The position numbers and the translations under genes are program-made. Under the pieces are notes generated by a model. It searched no databases. It had not been told where the DNA came from and saw only the letters and a list, made by a program, of their open reading frames with translations. 64,000 nucleotides of DNA from Fredinandcohnia humi (lineage in GTDB: Bacteria; Bacillota; Bacilli; Bacillales; Bacillaceae_L). This document shows, piece after piece, positions 1-11,595 of this stretch. Position 1 is the stretch's first letter, and each line of letters starts with the position of its first letter. Where the stretch lies: positions 179,293 through 243,292 of the forward strand of contig NZ_LMBW01000002.1 of the NCBI RefSeq assembly GCF_001439915.1, given 5' to 3'.

Positions 1-1
1 T

Positions 2-604
2 TTAGAGCAATTAGACTTAACAAAATATACACTTCTTCCAAATACAGCAGGAGCGAAAACGGCTGAAGAAGCTGTTCGAATTGCTAAGTTAGCGAAGGCA
101 TCTGGTTTATGTGACATGATTAAGGTTGAGATTATTGGGGATGACAGATCCCTTTTACCAGATCCGATTGAAACATTGAAAGCATCGGAAATGCTTCTGA
201 ATGAAGGGTTCATTGTGCTACCGTATACGTCAGATGATGTAGTTTTAGCGAAGCGGTTGGAGGATCTTGGTGTTCATGCGATTATGCCAGGTGCAAGTCC
301 AATTGGTTCAGGTAAAGGAATTATTAATCCTTTAAACTTAACATTCATTATCGAACAAACTCAGGTGCCTGTCATTATTGATGCAGGAATTGGTTCCCCA
401 AAAGATGTCGCTTATGCGATGGAACTTGGCGCAGATGGAGTTCTTTTGAATACGGCTGTGTCAGGTGCAAAGGATCCTGTAAAAATGGCACGCGCCGTAA
501 AGCTTGCGTTGGAAGCAGGAAGATTAGGATATGAAGCAGGACGGATTGAAGAAAAAGACTACGCAGTAGCCAGTAGTCCAATGACAGGGTTGGTAGGGTC
601 ATAA
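2..604 (+). CDS. thiG: Thiazole synthase ThiG, 5'-truncated by window edge
   Basis: ThiG builds the thiazole phosphate moiety of thiamine in the cytoplasm from 1-deoxyxylulose 5-phosphate, dehydroglycine and ThiS thiocarboxylate. The reading frame is open from base 2, so the first part of the gene lies outside the window; about 200 codons remain of a family length near 255. Visible family blocks are [14 protein letters not shown] at the start of the window, the KVEIIGD strand that carries the Schiff-base lysine, [12 protein letters not shown] (phosphate binding) and [20 protein letters not shown]. The frame ends at TAA 602-604 and is followed by a hairpin (622-661). The gene reads off the upstream edge, probably as the end of a thi operon, but no partner is visible here. 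Confidence 0.96.
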   Translation, partial: LEQLDLTKYTLLPNTAGAKTAEEAVRIAKLAKASGLCDMIKVEIIGDDRSLLPDPIETLKASEMLLNEGFIVLPYTSDDVVLAKRLEDLGVHAIMPGASPIGSGKGIINPLNLTFIIEQTQVPVIIDAGIGSPKDVAYAMELGADGVLLNTAVSGAKDPVKMARAVKLALEAGRLGYEAGRIEEKDYAVASSPMTGLVGS

Positions 605-621
605 AAATATTGGAAAACCTG

Positions 622-661
622 GGGCCTGTCCCTCAACCCGTTAATTTTTGTGGGGATAGGC
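622..661. repeat. Hairpin with GCCTGTCCC/GGGGATAGGC arms
   Basis: An imperfect inverted repeat sits just after thiG and could act as its terminator. The arm sequence (GGGCCTG...) resembles hairpins at 46661, 50828 and 51452, so it may be a copy of one dispersed intergenic hairpin family. No clean U-tract follows, so function as a terminator is uncertain. Confidence 0.5.
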
Positions 662-797
662 ACCAAAATTTCCATTGGACTACTTTTAGAATTCTATTTT
701 TCCAGACACTGTTTGCTTAAATTTCACTTTTATTAAAGAGGCTCCAAACATCTCTCTATATGAATTGTTTGAAGTCTCAATACTAGTTAACCCTAGA

Positions 798-1208
798 TTA
801 GCGATTTCCCGATCCTATTCCTGTGCCAGTTCCTGTTCCACTAGTACCAGCACCCGTGCCATATCCACAACCATTAGTCCCAGTTCCAGTCACGCCAGTA
901 CCAGCCCCAGCACCCGTACCATTAATCCCCGTACCAGTACCTATTGGACCTGTATTGCCATCATCACAATTATTTAAATCGTTACCGTTATTCATTATGT
1001 TGCTTCGACCATTGTTCGTCCCATCTCTATTATCATTTCCGCGATTAAAACCTCGCATGTTGTCCTGGTCGTTTTGATTTCTTTGATTCAATATCCTTAT
1101 ATTCCCATCATCATTTTGTGTATCAAATTTATTACCGTTAGTTCCGCATCCTGCAAGTCCAACAACCAATAAAGCTGCACCTAAAAAAGATGGTATTAAT
1201 TTTCTCAT
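798..1208 (-). CDS. Gly/Thr/Asn-rich low-complexity lipoprotein
   Basis: The 136-residue product begins with a short basic head, a hydrophobic stretch and a lipobox VGLAGC with the lipidated Cys at residue 21, so it should be anchored to the outer face of the membrane. Residues 25-80 are rich in Asn, Asp and Arg. From about residue 85 to the end the protein is a Gly-Thr-Ala-Gly low-complexity tail built on a GTG(T/A) pattern. A GGGGG ribosome binding site precedes ATG 1208. No catalytic domain is seen. The N-terminal style recalls YhcN/YlaJ-type sporulation lipoproteins, but the body does not match them convincingly, so no function is assigned. Confidence 0.75.
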   Translation of the reverse strand: MRKLIPSFLGAALLVVGLAGCGTNGNKFDTQNDDGNIRILNQRNQNDQDNMRGFNRGNDNRDGTNNGRSNIMNNGNDLNNCDDGNTGPIGTGTGINGTGAGAGTGVTGTGTNGCGYGTGAGTSGTGTGTGIGSGNR

Positions 1209-1625
1209 GTGTTAACCCCCTTTTATTTTGAAAACGTTAAAAAAAACGAAAAGTTTTTAAACGCTCCATTATAGAATGGCTTAACACATAAATATTAAAT
1301 CTGTTAGATATCGGTAATACACAGCTTACCTTTGCTAAAACCAAATAACGATTACTTCATATCTATATACTCTCAATCAAAGATACAACCTTACCTGAAA
1401 TGCATCCAAATTGGTAATCCTTCGATTTTTAATTCGTCACTACCTTATTATATAAAATTATTTTTATGAACAGTTTCCCAATTATATGAATGGCTTGTAC
1501 TGGGAATTCTATATTGAAGGAAGGGCATACAAAGTAGCTAGCAAAGATTTCTAAATCACTTAGTATATGCGTCTTGCCTTTCTTTTCTAATCATCTTAAC
1601 AGCATTAGACAGACACAGCTAATTG
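1209..1625. other. Intergenic stretch without a recognised gene
   Basis: Both strands were read. Only short A+T-rich frames with no ribosome binding site are present. The part next to 1208 should hold the lipoprotein promoter. No convincing RNA gene or repeat was seen. Confidence 0.5.
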
Positions 1626-1874
1626 CTATCGATACTTGGTTTTTTTAATGGAAAATCGAACCATAGCTCCAATAGAAACCATTAATGCGATCTTATTCGA
1701 AAAGTTGGCCAAGGTTCTTATTAATACACTAAGTGTTATCAATATAAACCCAATGCCAAAAGCATATGTATACTCAATACGATTAGAAATTCCCAAAACA
1801 TAAATAAATCCAAAGGAACTCGTAATAATTCCCATGTATAATAAATATTTCTTTATTTTTTTAAATAAGTCCAT
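1626..1874 (-). CDS. Small membrane protein, unknown function
   Basis: This is an 82-residue hydrophobic protein with a basic N-terminus (MDLFKKIKKY), two clear membrane segments (about residues 12-28 and 37-53), a third weaker one (about 60-75) and a basic C-terminal tail ending KKTKYR. A GGGGGAG ribosome binding site lies directly before ATG 1874. No family could be recognised. It stands alone between a lipoprotein and a LysE exporter gene, so context gives no hint. Confidence 0.65.
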   Translation of the reverse strand: MDLFKKIKKYLLYMGIITSSFGFIYVLGISNRIEYTYAFGIGFILITLSVLIRTLANFSNKIALMVSIGAMVRFSIKKTKYR

Positions 1875-2093
1875 TTCACTCCCCCCATTCTGTACTCCCT
1901 AGCTGTTACGTATTTTAAATTTATTTTACCAATTTTTGGACAAAATCCTGATAATTATTAATTCAACAAAATGATATTTTTTTCCTTGAATATTATCCAT
2001 TTCTTTTCCTTCTTTTCCTTCTTTTCTACAATTCCTGATATGCTAGTCTAATAGGATATGTTAAAATTATCCTTATATATTGGAGGGATAAAT

Positions 2094-2717
2094 GTGGATT
2101 ACCTTTCTGTCATATCTTTTTTGGGTGCAGCAATCGTACTTACCCTAATGCCAGGACCGGATAACTTGTTTACTTTGGCACAGAGCATAGCTAAAGGAAA
2201 AAATGCAGGGATCTTCACTACTCTCGGGCTTTGCACGGGATTATTAGTACATATTGCCGCCGCGACTATAGGAATATCAGCCGTGATTTACAAGTCCGCT
2301 TTTGCGTTCACCGTTGTTAAATATGCTGGGGCAGCATACTTGTTATTCTTAGCATATAAATCTTTCACAGAAAAAGCATCGACTTTTAACCTTCACCACG
2401 AGGACACTTTAGACTATAAATCTTTATACAAAAAAGGCGTTATTATGAACCTATTGAACCCAAAAGTTTCTTTGTTTTTTCTAGCATTCTTTCCTCAGTT
2501 TGTTAATTATGAGCATGGTCATGTTTCGATTCAAATGCTTGTTTTTGGAATCCTATTTCTAGTCCAAACTTTAGTCATTTTTTCTTTAATAAGTATTTTT
2601 GCTGGAAAAGTCGGTTATTACCTACGTAAGAATCCGACAGTATCGAAAAAAATAAATGTTATTCAAGGGTCACTGTTCACAATTATCGGATTAAAAATTG
2701 CCTTTAGTCAAAAATAA
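2094..2717 (+). CDS. LysE/RhtB family amino-acid exporter
   Basis: The product has about six membrane segments and the LysE-family signature PGPDNLF near the end of the first helix, followed by GLCTGLLVHI and the NPKVSLFFLAFFPQFV block. Members export amino acids or related small molecules across the cytoplasmic membrane; the substrate cannot be read from the sequence. GTG 2094 is preferred as the start because GGAGGG (2082-2087) lies 6 bases upstream, while the in-frame ATG at 2058 precedes that site and has none of its own. Length of about 207 residues matches the family. A strong hairpin follows at 2754-2783. Confidence 0.88.
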   Translation: MDYLSVISFLGAAIVLTLMPGPDNLFTLAQSIAKGKNAGIFTTLGLCTGLLVHIAAATIGISAVIYKSAFAFTVVKYAGAAYLLFLAYKSFTEKASTFNLHHEDTLDYKSLYKKGVIMNLLNPKVSLFFLAFFPQFVNYEHGHVSIQMLVFGILFLVQTLVIFSLISIFAGKVGYYLRKNPTVSKKINVIQGSLFTIIGLKIAFSQK

Positions 2718-2753
2718 GAAGCAAAAAATTGGCCCTTCATTATGTAATGAAAT

Positions 2754-2783
2754 AAACCCTGTCCAAATATAGGACAGGGTTTA
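2754..2783. terminator. Bidirectional terminator between convergent lysE-type and VOC genes
   Basis: A perfect 12-base stem (TAAACCCTGTCC / GGACAGGGTTTA) with a 6-base loop lies between two convergent genes. U-rich flanks are short, but position and stem strength support a shared terminator. Confidence 0.75.
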
Positions 2784-2842
2784 ACACACCGAACTTTAAA
2801 ATAAGAGTAAGTCGTTTTGAAACGAAGTTACTTCTATATCGC

Positions 2843-3229
2843 CTAATTATTATGAGCAATCTGAATAAGGTTGCCACTTGTATCGTCAAAGACAGCTATT
2901 GTAACTGGCCCCGCATTTTTGGGCTCCATGGTAAACTTTACCCCCAAGCTCTTTAATCGTTCGTACTCTTTGAAAACATCTGCAACCCCAAACATGGTTG
3001 CTGGAATGCCATCAGCAAATAATTTCTGTTGATACTCTTTGGCAGCCGGATGGTTATTAGGTTCGAGCACAAGCTCAGTACCTTCTGGAGCTTCAGGGGA
3101 AACAAGCGTTATCCACCTATATTCTCCCACCGGAACGTCATGCTTTTTTTCAAAGCCTAGGATTTCAGAATAGAACTTCAATGCCTTGGCTTGATCTTCA
3201 ACAAATAAACTGGTAACAATGATTTTCAA
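2843..3229 (-). CDS. VOC-superfamily (glyoxalase-like) protein
   Basis: This 128-residue single-domain protein has the beta-alpha-beta-beta-beta repeat of the vicinal oxygen chelate superfamily: VTSLFVEDQAKALKFYSEIL at the N-terminus, GTELVLEPN in the middle and FDDTSGNLIQIAHNN at the end. The C-terminal half is of the DNA-binding/PhnB-like type rather than a true glyoxalase I, so the reaction is unknown; lactoylglutathione lyase, fosfomycin-type resistance and ring cleavage are all possible in the superfamily. The start is TTG 3229, with AGGAGG nine bases upstream. It is convergent with the LysE exporter gene and not obviously in an operon. Confidence 0.85.
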   Translation of the reverse strand: MKIIVTSLFVEDQAKALKFYSEILGFEKKHDVPVGEYRWITLVSPEAPEGTELVLEPNNHPAAKEYQQKLFADGIPATMFGVADVFKEYERLKSLGVKFTMEPKNAGPVTIAVFDDTSGNLIQIAHNN

Positions 3230-3505
3230 GTGTTTTTTCCTCCTATGATCTTTCCTATGTATGATGATTTACTAATCTTGCTAGAAGCAAAACAACTCTC
3301 AGAAGTTCAGTTTCGAATTTATCATAACACTTTTAGCAGTATTTCTAAATCAAACCTTCCGTAATCTTGAACTTCGCGGTTGTTGAACAATTTTATTTTC
3401 CTAATAACTATTTAAAACCTTTCCCATCTCGGCACATGGTTTTACAACGGTATCATTCTTGTTCGTATGAGGAAATACAGCTGGACACCCGTTTGGTGAA
3501 AAAAA

Positions 3506-4006
3506 TCATAGAACTAAAACCATAAGTTCATCATCGTAGTATGTGCCATCTACTCTTAACCCATTTTTATCAATCCCATAGGTTCTAAAGCCTAATGATT
3601 TATAAAGATTTTTTGCAGGTTCATTACTTGAAGTTACTGATAAATAAATTTGTTTAATCTCTTTCATTTCTTTAGCCATTTGAATTGCCTCAGTCATTAA
3701 CCTTCTTCCAATTCCAGATTTACGCATCTCAGGATTGACATACATAGCAACAATATACGCCCTATGTTTAGTTTTTATTTTTGTTTCTATTATTAACGTT
3801 ACTACCCCAGAGAGTTTATCATCAACAAAAGCACCAAATGTGAAGAAATGTCCAAAACTTAATCTATTTTCAAAGTTTTCAAGAGGGTATTCTTTTTCTT
3901 CAGCATAACTTGAACTGAATGCTTCAGGGTTCGATTTTAGCGCATCTAATCTTATATCTCTGTAAATTACCGCATCTTTTGGTTCAAGTATTTTTATTTC
4001 CATCAT
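3506..4006 (-). CDS. GNAT family N-acetyltransferase
   Basis: A 166-residue single GNAT fold with the acetyl-CoA pyrophosphate loop RKSGIGRRLM around residues 114-123, preceded by AMYVNPEM, and the typical C-terminal NLYKSLGFRTYG strand-helix. The residues around ALKSNPEAFSSSYAEE near position 25-40 are common in GNATs of the YkwB/YitI kind, whose substrates are mostly unknown. GAGGGG lies just upstream of ATG 4006; a second ATG follows immediately. Monocistronic as far as can be seen. Confidence 0.9.
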   Translation of the reverse strand: MMEIKILEPKDAVIYRDIRLDALKSNPEAFSSSYAEEKEYPLENFENRLSFGHFFTFGAFVDDKLSGVVTLIIETKIKTKHRAYIVAMYVNPEMRKSGIGRRLMTEAIQMAKEMKEIKQIYLSVTSSNEPAKNLYKSLGFRTYGIDKNGLRVDGTYYDDELMVLVL

Positions 4007-4029
4007 TTATCCCCTCACCTTTAATAAAC

Positions 4030-4145
4030 ATGAATTAAAACAAAAATTGCAGCCACATATGTTCCGGCTCGTGTAATTCTAGTGCATTTCGAAGCCATTT
4101 TTTCTTGCCATTATCAAGGTAATCCATTACGGTAAGAAGTCATTA
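4030..4145 (-). pseudogene. Possible short gene remnant
   Basis: In one minus-strand frame the DNA reads a protein-like string (VMDYLDNGKKKW, then ALELHEPEHMWLQFLF and a stop) without a start or ribosome binding site. It may be the tail of a decayed gene. I do not recognise the family and the call rests only on its composition. Confidence 0.25.
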
Positions 4146-4282
4146 CCAATCAACATTAACATAATATCCCAATTGTTTCTCGAAAAAATAAAGACCATCA
4201 AATGATGATCTTTGCAGGACAGAAGTCTGTTAAACTCTGTTAAATCTATAAATTGGTTTTTCAATTATATATTTTCTCCCAA

Positions 4283-4486
4283 TTATCTATTGCTTTTTTG
4301 GGTTCTTATTTTTACGGATTCTCCCCCAATCCCCCAATGTTCGGGAGGTATTTCATTTATCATGATACGGACATTTTCGACTGGAGACTCTAATACTTTA
4401 GCAACTAACGTAGAAATTTCTTGAATTAATATTTCCTTTTTCTCGGGTGAACGCCCTTCTAGCATATTTATCTGAACAAACGGCAT
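4283..4486 (-). CDS. 4-oxalocrotonate tautomerase family protein
   Basis: The mature protein would start Pro-Phe-Val-Gln, placing the catalytic N-terminal proline directly after the initiator Met, as in all 4-oxalocrotonate tautomerases. The family pattern MLEGRSPEKKE and the conserved RIMINEIPPEHWGIGG follow. At 67 residues it has normal length. ATG 4486 is chosen over an upstream in-frame ATG because AAGGAG lies eight bases before it and because it exposes Pro-1. It is 80 bp downstream of the extradiol dioxygenase on the same strand, fitting the oxalocrotonate branch of meta-cleavage, although no hydroxymuconate dehydrogenase or decarboxylase is nearby. Confidence 0.9.
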   Translation of the reverse strand: MPFVQINMLEGRSPEKKEILIQEISTLVAKVLESPVENVRIMINEIPPEHWGIGGESVKIRTQKSNR

Positions 4487-4566
4487 GATTGAAACTCCTT
4501 TCTTCAATGTAGCTGATTGATCTATAATTTTTCCGATCCGATTTTCTAAATAATAGGAAAAAATTT

Positions 4567-5529
4567 TTATTTCGCCTTAATTGATGGTCGATCCGGTGTC
4601 CCATAAAGGAAATATTCTTGAGGTAGTGGAGAACCATACCAAATAATCCCCTTATCCAATTCTTCCTCTTTCCAAGTAATTGTTTTCCAATCTGGATCTA
4701 GTATTAAGTAACCAGTATCTCCAAACAACTCAATACGGTTTCCACCCGGCTCAAAAACATACATAAAGTACGCCTGACTAATTCCATGCTTTCCTGGGCC
4801 AGCCTCAATTTCAAAACCGTTTTCAACTAGCAAATCTGCTAGATCCATTAAATGTTGGGGGTATCCATACCAATATGCAACATGATGAAACCTTCCTTTT
4901 TCACCACTTTGGTCCCCCATGAGTGCAATTTCATGCACAAGTGGGCTAACACTCATCCATGCGCCCATCTCAGCCCCATCATTCATTATAATATTCTCAC
5001 GAAGCTTAAAGCCTAATTCATCCGCCATGAAACGTTTATTTTGTGTAACATTTCCGCACATTAGATTAATATGATCTAAGCGTCTCGCTGGAATCCCGAT
5101 ATTCGGTCTTTTTTGCGGACGACTCTTAAGCTTTGTCTTTTGATCTTCTGAAGCTTGATAATACTCAACATTCCAAAGAAGTTCCATATTATGTCCATCC
5201 GGTGTTTGGAACTGATAGGCGGCACCATGTCCAAGGTCTCCTTCAATCCAGCCCTTCCCATATCCACTTTTTTCAAGGGAATGAACTCTTTGATATAATG
5301 CAGCTTCAGAGCTAGTCCTCCAGGCAGCATGTCCCATACCGGCTTCCTTTGCTTCCGTGATTTTTAAAGTATGATGATAAAAATCTTCATATGCCCTTAG
5401 ATAAACAGACTGCCCTTCTCTCGCACTAATCTGTAAGCCAAGATAATCTGTAAAAAACCTAAGTGTCTCTTCTGGTTTTGGAGAATATAGTTCCACATGT
5501 GCTAATTGGGCTACATCAAAATTTGACAT
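4567..5529 (-). CDS. Extradiol (catechol 2,3-dioxygenase-like) ring-cleavage dioxygenase
   Basis: This 320-residue, two-domain type I extradiol dioxygenase should open a catechol-type ring next to the hydroxyls using Fe(II) or Mn(II). The iron ligands are visible in the C-terminal domain: His153 in RLDHINLM, His215/216 in RFHHVAYW and Glu267 in [13 protein letters not shown]. The N-terminal VOC domain (about 8-125) has lost these residues, as is usual. An AGGAGG site precedes ATG 5529. The catechol substrate (catechol, homoprotocatechuate, a biphenyl catechol) cannot be settled by eye; length fits the catechol 2,3-dioxygenase and homoprotocatechuate 2,3-dioxygenase groups. The tautomerase downstream is a plausible pathway partner. 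Confidence 0.93.
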   Translation of the reverse strand: MSNFDVAQLAHVELYSPKPEETLRFFTDYLGLQISAREGQSVYLRAYEDFYHHTLKITEAKEAGMGHAAWRTSSEAALYQRVHSLEKSGYGKGWIEGDLGHGAAYQFQTPDGHNMELLWNVEYYQASEDQKTKLKSRPQKRPNIGIPARRLDHINLMCGNVTQNKRFMADELGFKLRENIIMNDGAEMGAWMSVSPLVHEIALMGDQSGEKGRFHHVAYWYGYPQHLMDLADLLVENGFEIEAGPGKHGISQAYFMYVFEPGGNRIELFGDTGYLILDPDWKTITWKEEELDKGIIWYGSPLPQEYFLYGTPDRPSIKAK

Positions 5530-8278
<2,749 letters not shown>

Positions 8279-8310
8279 GGGTAGATTTAATGCAATTAAA
8301 CTTGATAAAG

Positions 8311-8345
8311 TCCCTTCTGTGCAATCCAGCATAGGAGGGATTTTA
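8311..8345 (+). terminator. katG terminator
   Basis: A 12-base imperfect stem (TCCCTTCTGTGC / GCATAGGAGGGA) with a 6-base loop followed by TTTTAT, 33 bp after the katG stop codon. Confidence 0.75.
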
Positions 8346-8351
8346 TCGTTA

Positions 8352-8411
8352 AAAAAGATGCCTTTCCCGAGCGATGTAATACTTCACTTCGCCGGGGAAG
8401 GCACCTTTTTA
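8352..8411. terminator. Long bidirectional hairpin between katG and DUF4097 gene
   Basis: Arms around GATGCCTTTCCC and GGGGAAGGCACC, flanked by A-run on the left and T-run on the right, can terminate transcription arriving from either side. It ends 14 bp from the stop of the leftward DUF4097 gene. Confidence 0.75.
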
Positions 8412-8424
8412 AGAAATCAATCTT

Positions 8425-9339
8425 TTATCTAGTTTTTACTGTAATGTCTCCACTATCTGTTTCTAATTGAATGAGGATCGTCCCTTTACCTATTTCCGCG
8501 TTATTTTTATATTTGTCAAATAAATTTACATCACCCGAAAATGTACTTACGTCAAATGTAATGTCGGTTGGTTCCTTTTCTGAATGAATCTTGATATCCC
8601 CACTGAATGTTTTCCCATAAATGGGATTTGAGATTTCACTGGTTGATATAAAGACATCTCCACTATCTGTTTTTGTAGTCAATGTACCTGTGATTTTTTT
8701 TAATTGGATATCACCAGAGAAAGTAATGGCATCGAATGATGTAGCAGGTGCATCATGCACATTTAAATCACCACTGTCTGTTACCGTTTTAATTTCACCT
8801 TGTACGCGTTCCAGGTGGACGTCACCAGAAAATGTTTTTACATTCATTTTTTCAGAAGTGATATTCATAACTTTGACATCACCACTATCGGTCCCTAGAT
8901 CAAGTGTTTCCGTCTGAAGGTTTTTTACAAGTATATCAGATGAGAATCCTTTAATTTTCACGCCCGAATACATTTTTTCCGGTGCAAATATTTTTAACTT
9001 CAAAGTAGGCGTGTAGAAATTAAAGCTGAACCATTTTGTATTTTTACGCTGTAATGACACAGAAAGAGTTTGGGCCTCTTCTTTTACAGAAAAATCCTTT
9101 ATTGTGTCTTCCACACCTTTTCCAACAAGCTCAACTCTCGCTTCATCCATACTAGGGACAGGAATAAACTCCACATCTGTGCTGTCTACATTTACTTGAA
9201 TGGACGTAATATTCTCATTTTCAATCTGCTTTTTATTATTAATTGAAACTTCTTTATTCATGGAACCGTATGTCATAGCACTACCAATTGCACCAATAAA
9301 AACTAACAGCAGCGCTAGTAAAGATAACTTTTTAACCAT
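8425..9339 (-). CDS. DUF4097 family beta-repeat protein, membrane-anchored
   Basis: A 304-residue protein with an N-terminal hydrophobic segment (residues 5-25) and then a DUF4097-type right-handed beta-helix, recognisable from the recurring ladder of (D/F)SGD(V/I/L) turns, for example DSGDVKV, FSGDVHL, DSGDLNV, FSGDIQL and DSGDVFI. DUF4097 proteins are encoded with HAAS-domain and PadR genes in Bacillus and are thought to serve in envelope stress sensing, without a defined reaction. The gene overlaps the DUF1700/HAAS gene by 8 bp, so the two are translated together. The start ATG 9339 follows a G-rich ribosome binding site. Confidence 0.88.
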   Translation of the reverse strand: MVKKLSLLALLLVFIGAIGSAMTYGSMNKEVSINNKKQIENENITSIQVNVDSTDVEFIPVPSMDEARVELVGKGVEDTIKDFSVKEEAQTLSVSLQRKNTKWFSFNFYTPTLKLKIFAPEKMYSGVKIKGFSSDILVKNLQTETLDLGTDSGDVKVMNITSEKMNVKTFSGDVHLERVQGEIKTVTDSGDLNVHDAPATSFDAITFSGDIQLKKITGTLTTKTDSGDVFISTSEISNPIYGKTFSGDIKIHSEKEPTDITFDVSTFSGDVNLFDKYKNNAEIGKGTILIQLETDSGDITVKTR

Positions 9340-9892
9340 GATTATTCCCCCCCTTCACAATGGATACATTGTACTTTAGATAACGAAGGAACCCATTTTT
9401 CACACCAACCGTCGCATAATACATGCCAATTGAAATGAATATTCCTATTCCGCAAAAGGCGATTGAAAAGAAAACATCATACCATTCAAAAATTCCAGGA
9501 TAGACAAGATTATTGACTATTACTAATAACGGACTCATAACTCCAGCAAAGCCAGTTATCCAACCAGCCACTAGAAGGGAAAGTATGACAAGAAAGGGAC
9601 CAAGAACGATCAATAAGTTAATAAAACCAAGGCCAATCACCGCCCATACGGCTCTCAACATATTTCGAGTAGAGGAGGATGCTTCCATTTTTTCAATATG
9701 ATAAGCAGCCAGTAATTCTTTTGTTAGTTGTTTAGGTGTGCCAAGTGATTCAGCAATTTGATTTTCCGTTTTTCCCTCTTCTATACCAATCGAAAAATAT
9801 TCCTCATAATCTTGTAAGATATCTTCTTTTTCATCTTTTGGTAGGTTTCGTAAAAACCGTTCCAAATCTGATAAAAATTCCTTTTTATTCAT
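9332..9892 (-). CDS. HAAS/DUF1700 domain membrane protein
   Basis: The N-terminal 70 residues carry the HAAS signalling domain ([20 protein letters not shown], then [16 protein letters not shown] and [16 protein letters not shown]), followed by three or four membrane segments (about 82-105, 108-130, 140-165). HAAS proteins are typical second genes of PadR-headed operons and relay a membrane signal through unknown chemistry. It overlaps the padR-type gene upstream by 8 bp and the DUF4097 gene downstream by 8 bp, a tight three-gene operon. An AAGGAGGG site precedes ATG 9892. Confidence 0.9.
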   Translation of the reverse strand: MNKKEFLSDLERFLRNLPKDEKEDILQDYEEYFSIGIEEGKTENQIAESLGTPKQLTKELLAAYHIEKMEASSSTRNMLRAVWAVIGLGFINLLIVLGPFLVILSLLVAGWITGFAGVMSPLLVIVNNLVYPGIFEWYDVFFSIAFCGIGIFISIGMYYATVGVKNGFLRYLKYNVSIVKGGNNHG

Positions 9893-10208
9893 GTGATATT
9901 CCCTCCTTAATTAATTGATTGACTCCTTCGGAAAATTCTTTCCACTCATCCACTAATTGGTGTAAGTATGTACGCCCTTTATCTGTAAGTCTATAATACT
10001 TTCTTGAAGGTCCCTCATTGGATTCTTGTAGATACGTTGTAAAATATTCTTCTTTCGTTAACCTTCTTAATAATGGATAAACAGTTCCTTCCGAGATTTC
10101 AATCTGGTCGGAAATCTTCTGGACTAGTTCATATCCATATCGATCCTTTTTATCAAGCAACACAAGCACACACAGTTCTAAAACACCTTTTTTAAATTGA
10201 ACGTTCAA
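9885..10208 (-). CDS. PadR family transcriptional regulator
   Basis: A 107-residue winged-helix regulator with the PadR core: [25 protein letters not shown], then [13 protein letters not shown] as recognition helix and [15 protein letters not shown] as wing. TTG 10208 is chosen as start because GAGGTG lies eight bases upstream; the open frame extends 18 codons further but has no ribosome binding site there. It heads the operon with the HAAS and DUF4097 genes, so it is probably an autorepressor that senses a membrane or small-molecule signal. The upstream DNA contains two copies of TATATTGCAA (about 10230 and 10325), a possible operator pair. Confidence 0.92.
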   Translation of the reverse strand: MNVQFKKGVLELCVLVLLDKKDRYGYELVQKISDQIEISEGTVYPLLRRLTKEEYFTTYLQESNEGPSRKYYRLTDKGRTYLHQLVDEWKEFSEGVNQLIKEGISHE

Positions 10209-10482
10209 TATGTATTCACCTCGGCTTTTGATTGTTATATATATTGCAACATTCACTACCATACAATAAACAGTACCAAATCATAAAATATAGCTATTGA
10301 GTATAATATAACATCCTGTACTGTATATTGCAAGGTACTATGGATACATAATTTTTCTTTTTTGCTTTTATGAAAGGATTTCAGTTAGCGATTACTTGAA
10401 TCAGAAAATGTCTAGTTGACATATAGTTTAATCATAAAATTTTGAATATAATGAAAGAAAGGTATTCTTAGGGGGAGTAGTT

Positions 10483-11517
10483 ATGCATGAAATCAGTGAT
10501 AAAACATTACGTTTAATTAAAAAGAGTTGTAAAGGAAGAAAAAATCTTAAGTTAACTGTTGGGTATTTAACCGGCAATGATTCGGTCATAAAAATTTATG
10601 ATGAAAATGGTGAACTTGACTCAAATAAAAAATATCATTATGAAATTGGCTCTATTACAAAGACCTTTACTACAACTTTATTATCAAAATATGTATTTGA
10701 AAACAAGATGTCATTAAATGATTCAATACACAGCTATATTGAAGAATTAAGGGCAGACCAGTCTTATCCTACATTACTCCGTCTTGCTACTCATTCATCT
10801 GGATATTCGGGAATCCTTCCATTAAATAAAAGGGAATATTTCAGGATACTTTTAGGATTAATGAGTGGCGGTGGCGATATGAATAAGAATAATCCGTTAA
10901 ATATGGATTTTAACAAAATGAAAATACTGACTGAGAGAAACAAATTGAGAGACGAAGATTATACATGGAAATATTCAAATTTTGGTATGTCACTCATTGG
11001 ATATGCATTGGGGATTGTATCGGGGAAAGGATACTGGGACACGATGAATGGCTTCCTACAAAATGAACTTGGATTAAGTGATACATATTTAGGAACATCA
11101 AATAATAATTTACATGGTTTTGGTAAAAAAAATAATGATTGTGGAAACTGGAATTGGAGTCCAAAAAACCTTATATCACCTGCGGGGGCGATAAGTTCAA
11201 CGGCCGATGATCTGCTTAAATATGCAAAAATAAATATTTACGAAGAAAGACCCTATTTGTCTCTATGTCATAGAAAACATGGAAATGGAAAAAAGAAGTA
11301 TGATATGGGTCTTGGATGGTGGCTGTTAAAGCAAAATAATAATGTAAGTTGGCATGGCGGTGGAACTGGATGTTTTAGTACATTTTTAGGTATTGATCGA
11401 GAAAAAAAGGTCGCAGTTGTCGTTTTAGCTAATTATAGATTAGGTATAAATAACGAACAAAATATAGGATTTTCTATATTGGAAAACATTCGAAGATCAA
11501 ACAATGAAATAGAATAA
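10483..11517 (+). CDS. Serine beta-lactamase-like hydrolase (class C / PBP4* fold)
   Basis: The protein has the three active-site signatures of the beta-lactamase/transpeptidase-like superfamily: Ser57-Ile-Thr-Lys60 (SxxK) in EIGSITKTFTTT, Tyr164-Ser-Asn166 (YxN) in WKYSNFG, and HGGGTG around residue 292 in place of KTG. There is no signal peptide, so it is likely cytoplasmic, and its substrate may be an ester or peptide instead of a beta-lactam. Start ATG 10483 follows GGGGGAG. It is transcribed away from the PadR operon and seems monocistronic. Confidence 0.87.
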   Translation: MHEISDKTLRLIKKSCKGRKNLKLTVGYLTGNDSVIKIYDENGELDSNKKYHYEIGSITKTFTTTLLSKYVFENKMSLNDSIHSYIEELRADQSYPTLLRLATHSSGYSGILPLNKREYFRILLGLMSGGGDMNKNNPLNMDFNKMKILTERNKLRDEDYTWKYSNFGMSLIGYALGIVSGKGYWDTMNGFLQNELGLSDTYLGTSNNNLHGFGKKNNDCGNWNWSPKNLISPAGAISSTADDLLKYAKINIYEERPYLSLCHRKHGNGKKKYDMGLGWWLLKQNNNVSWHGGGTGCFSTFLGIDREKKVAVVVLANYRLGINNEQNIGFSILENIRRSNNEIE

Positions 11518-11595
11518 ATTGATACAATGCAAACACTGTATTCGCCCATGTTTCATACTATACCTCAAAAATGAATGTTGAGGAGGATGTCAGAC

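Noticed and set aside
823-1077. Plus-strand Pro/Val-rich open frame opposite the lipoprotein gene
   Set aside because: It is the complement of the Gly/Thr repeat DNA; low complexity keeps several frames open. No ribosome binding site.
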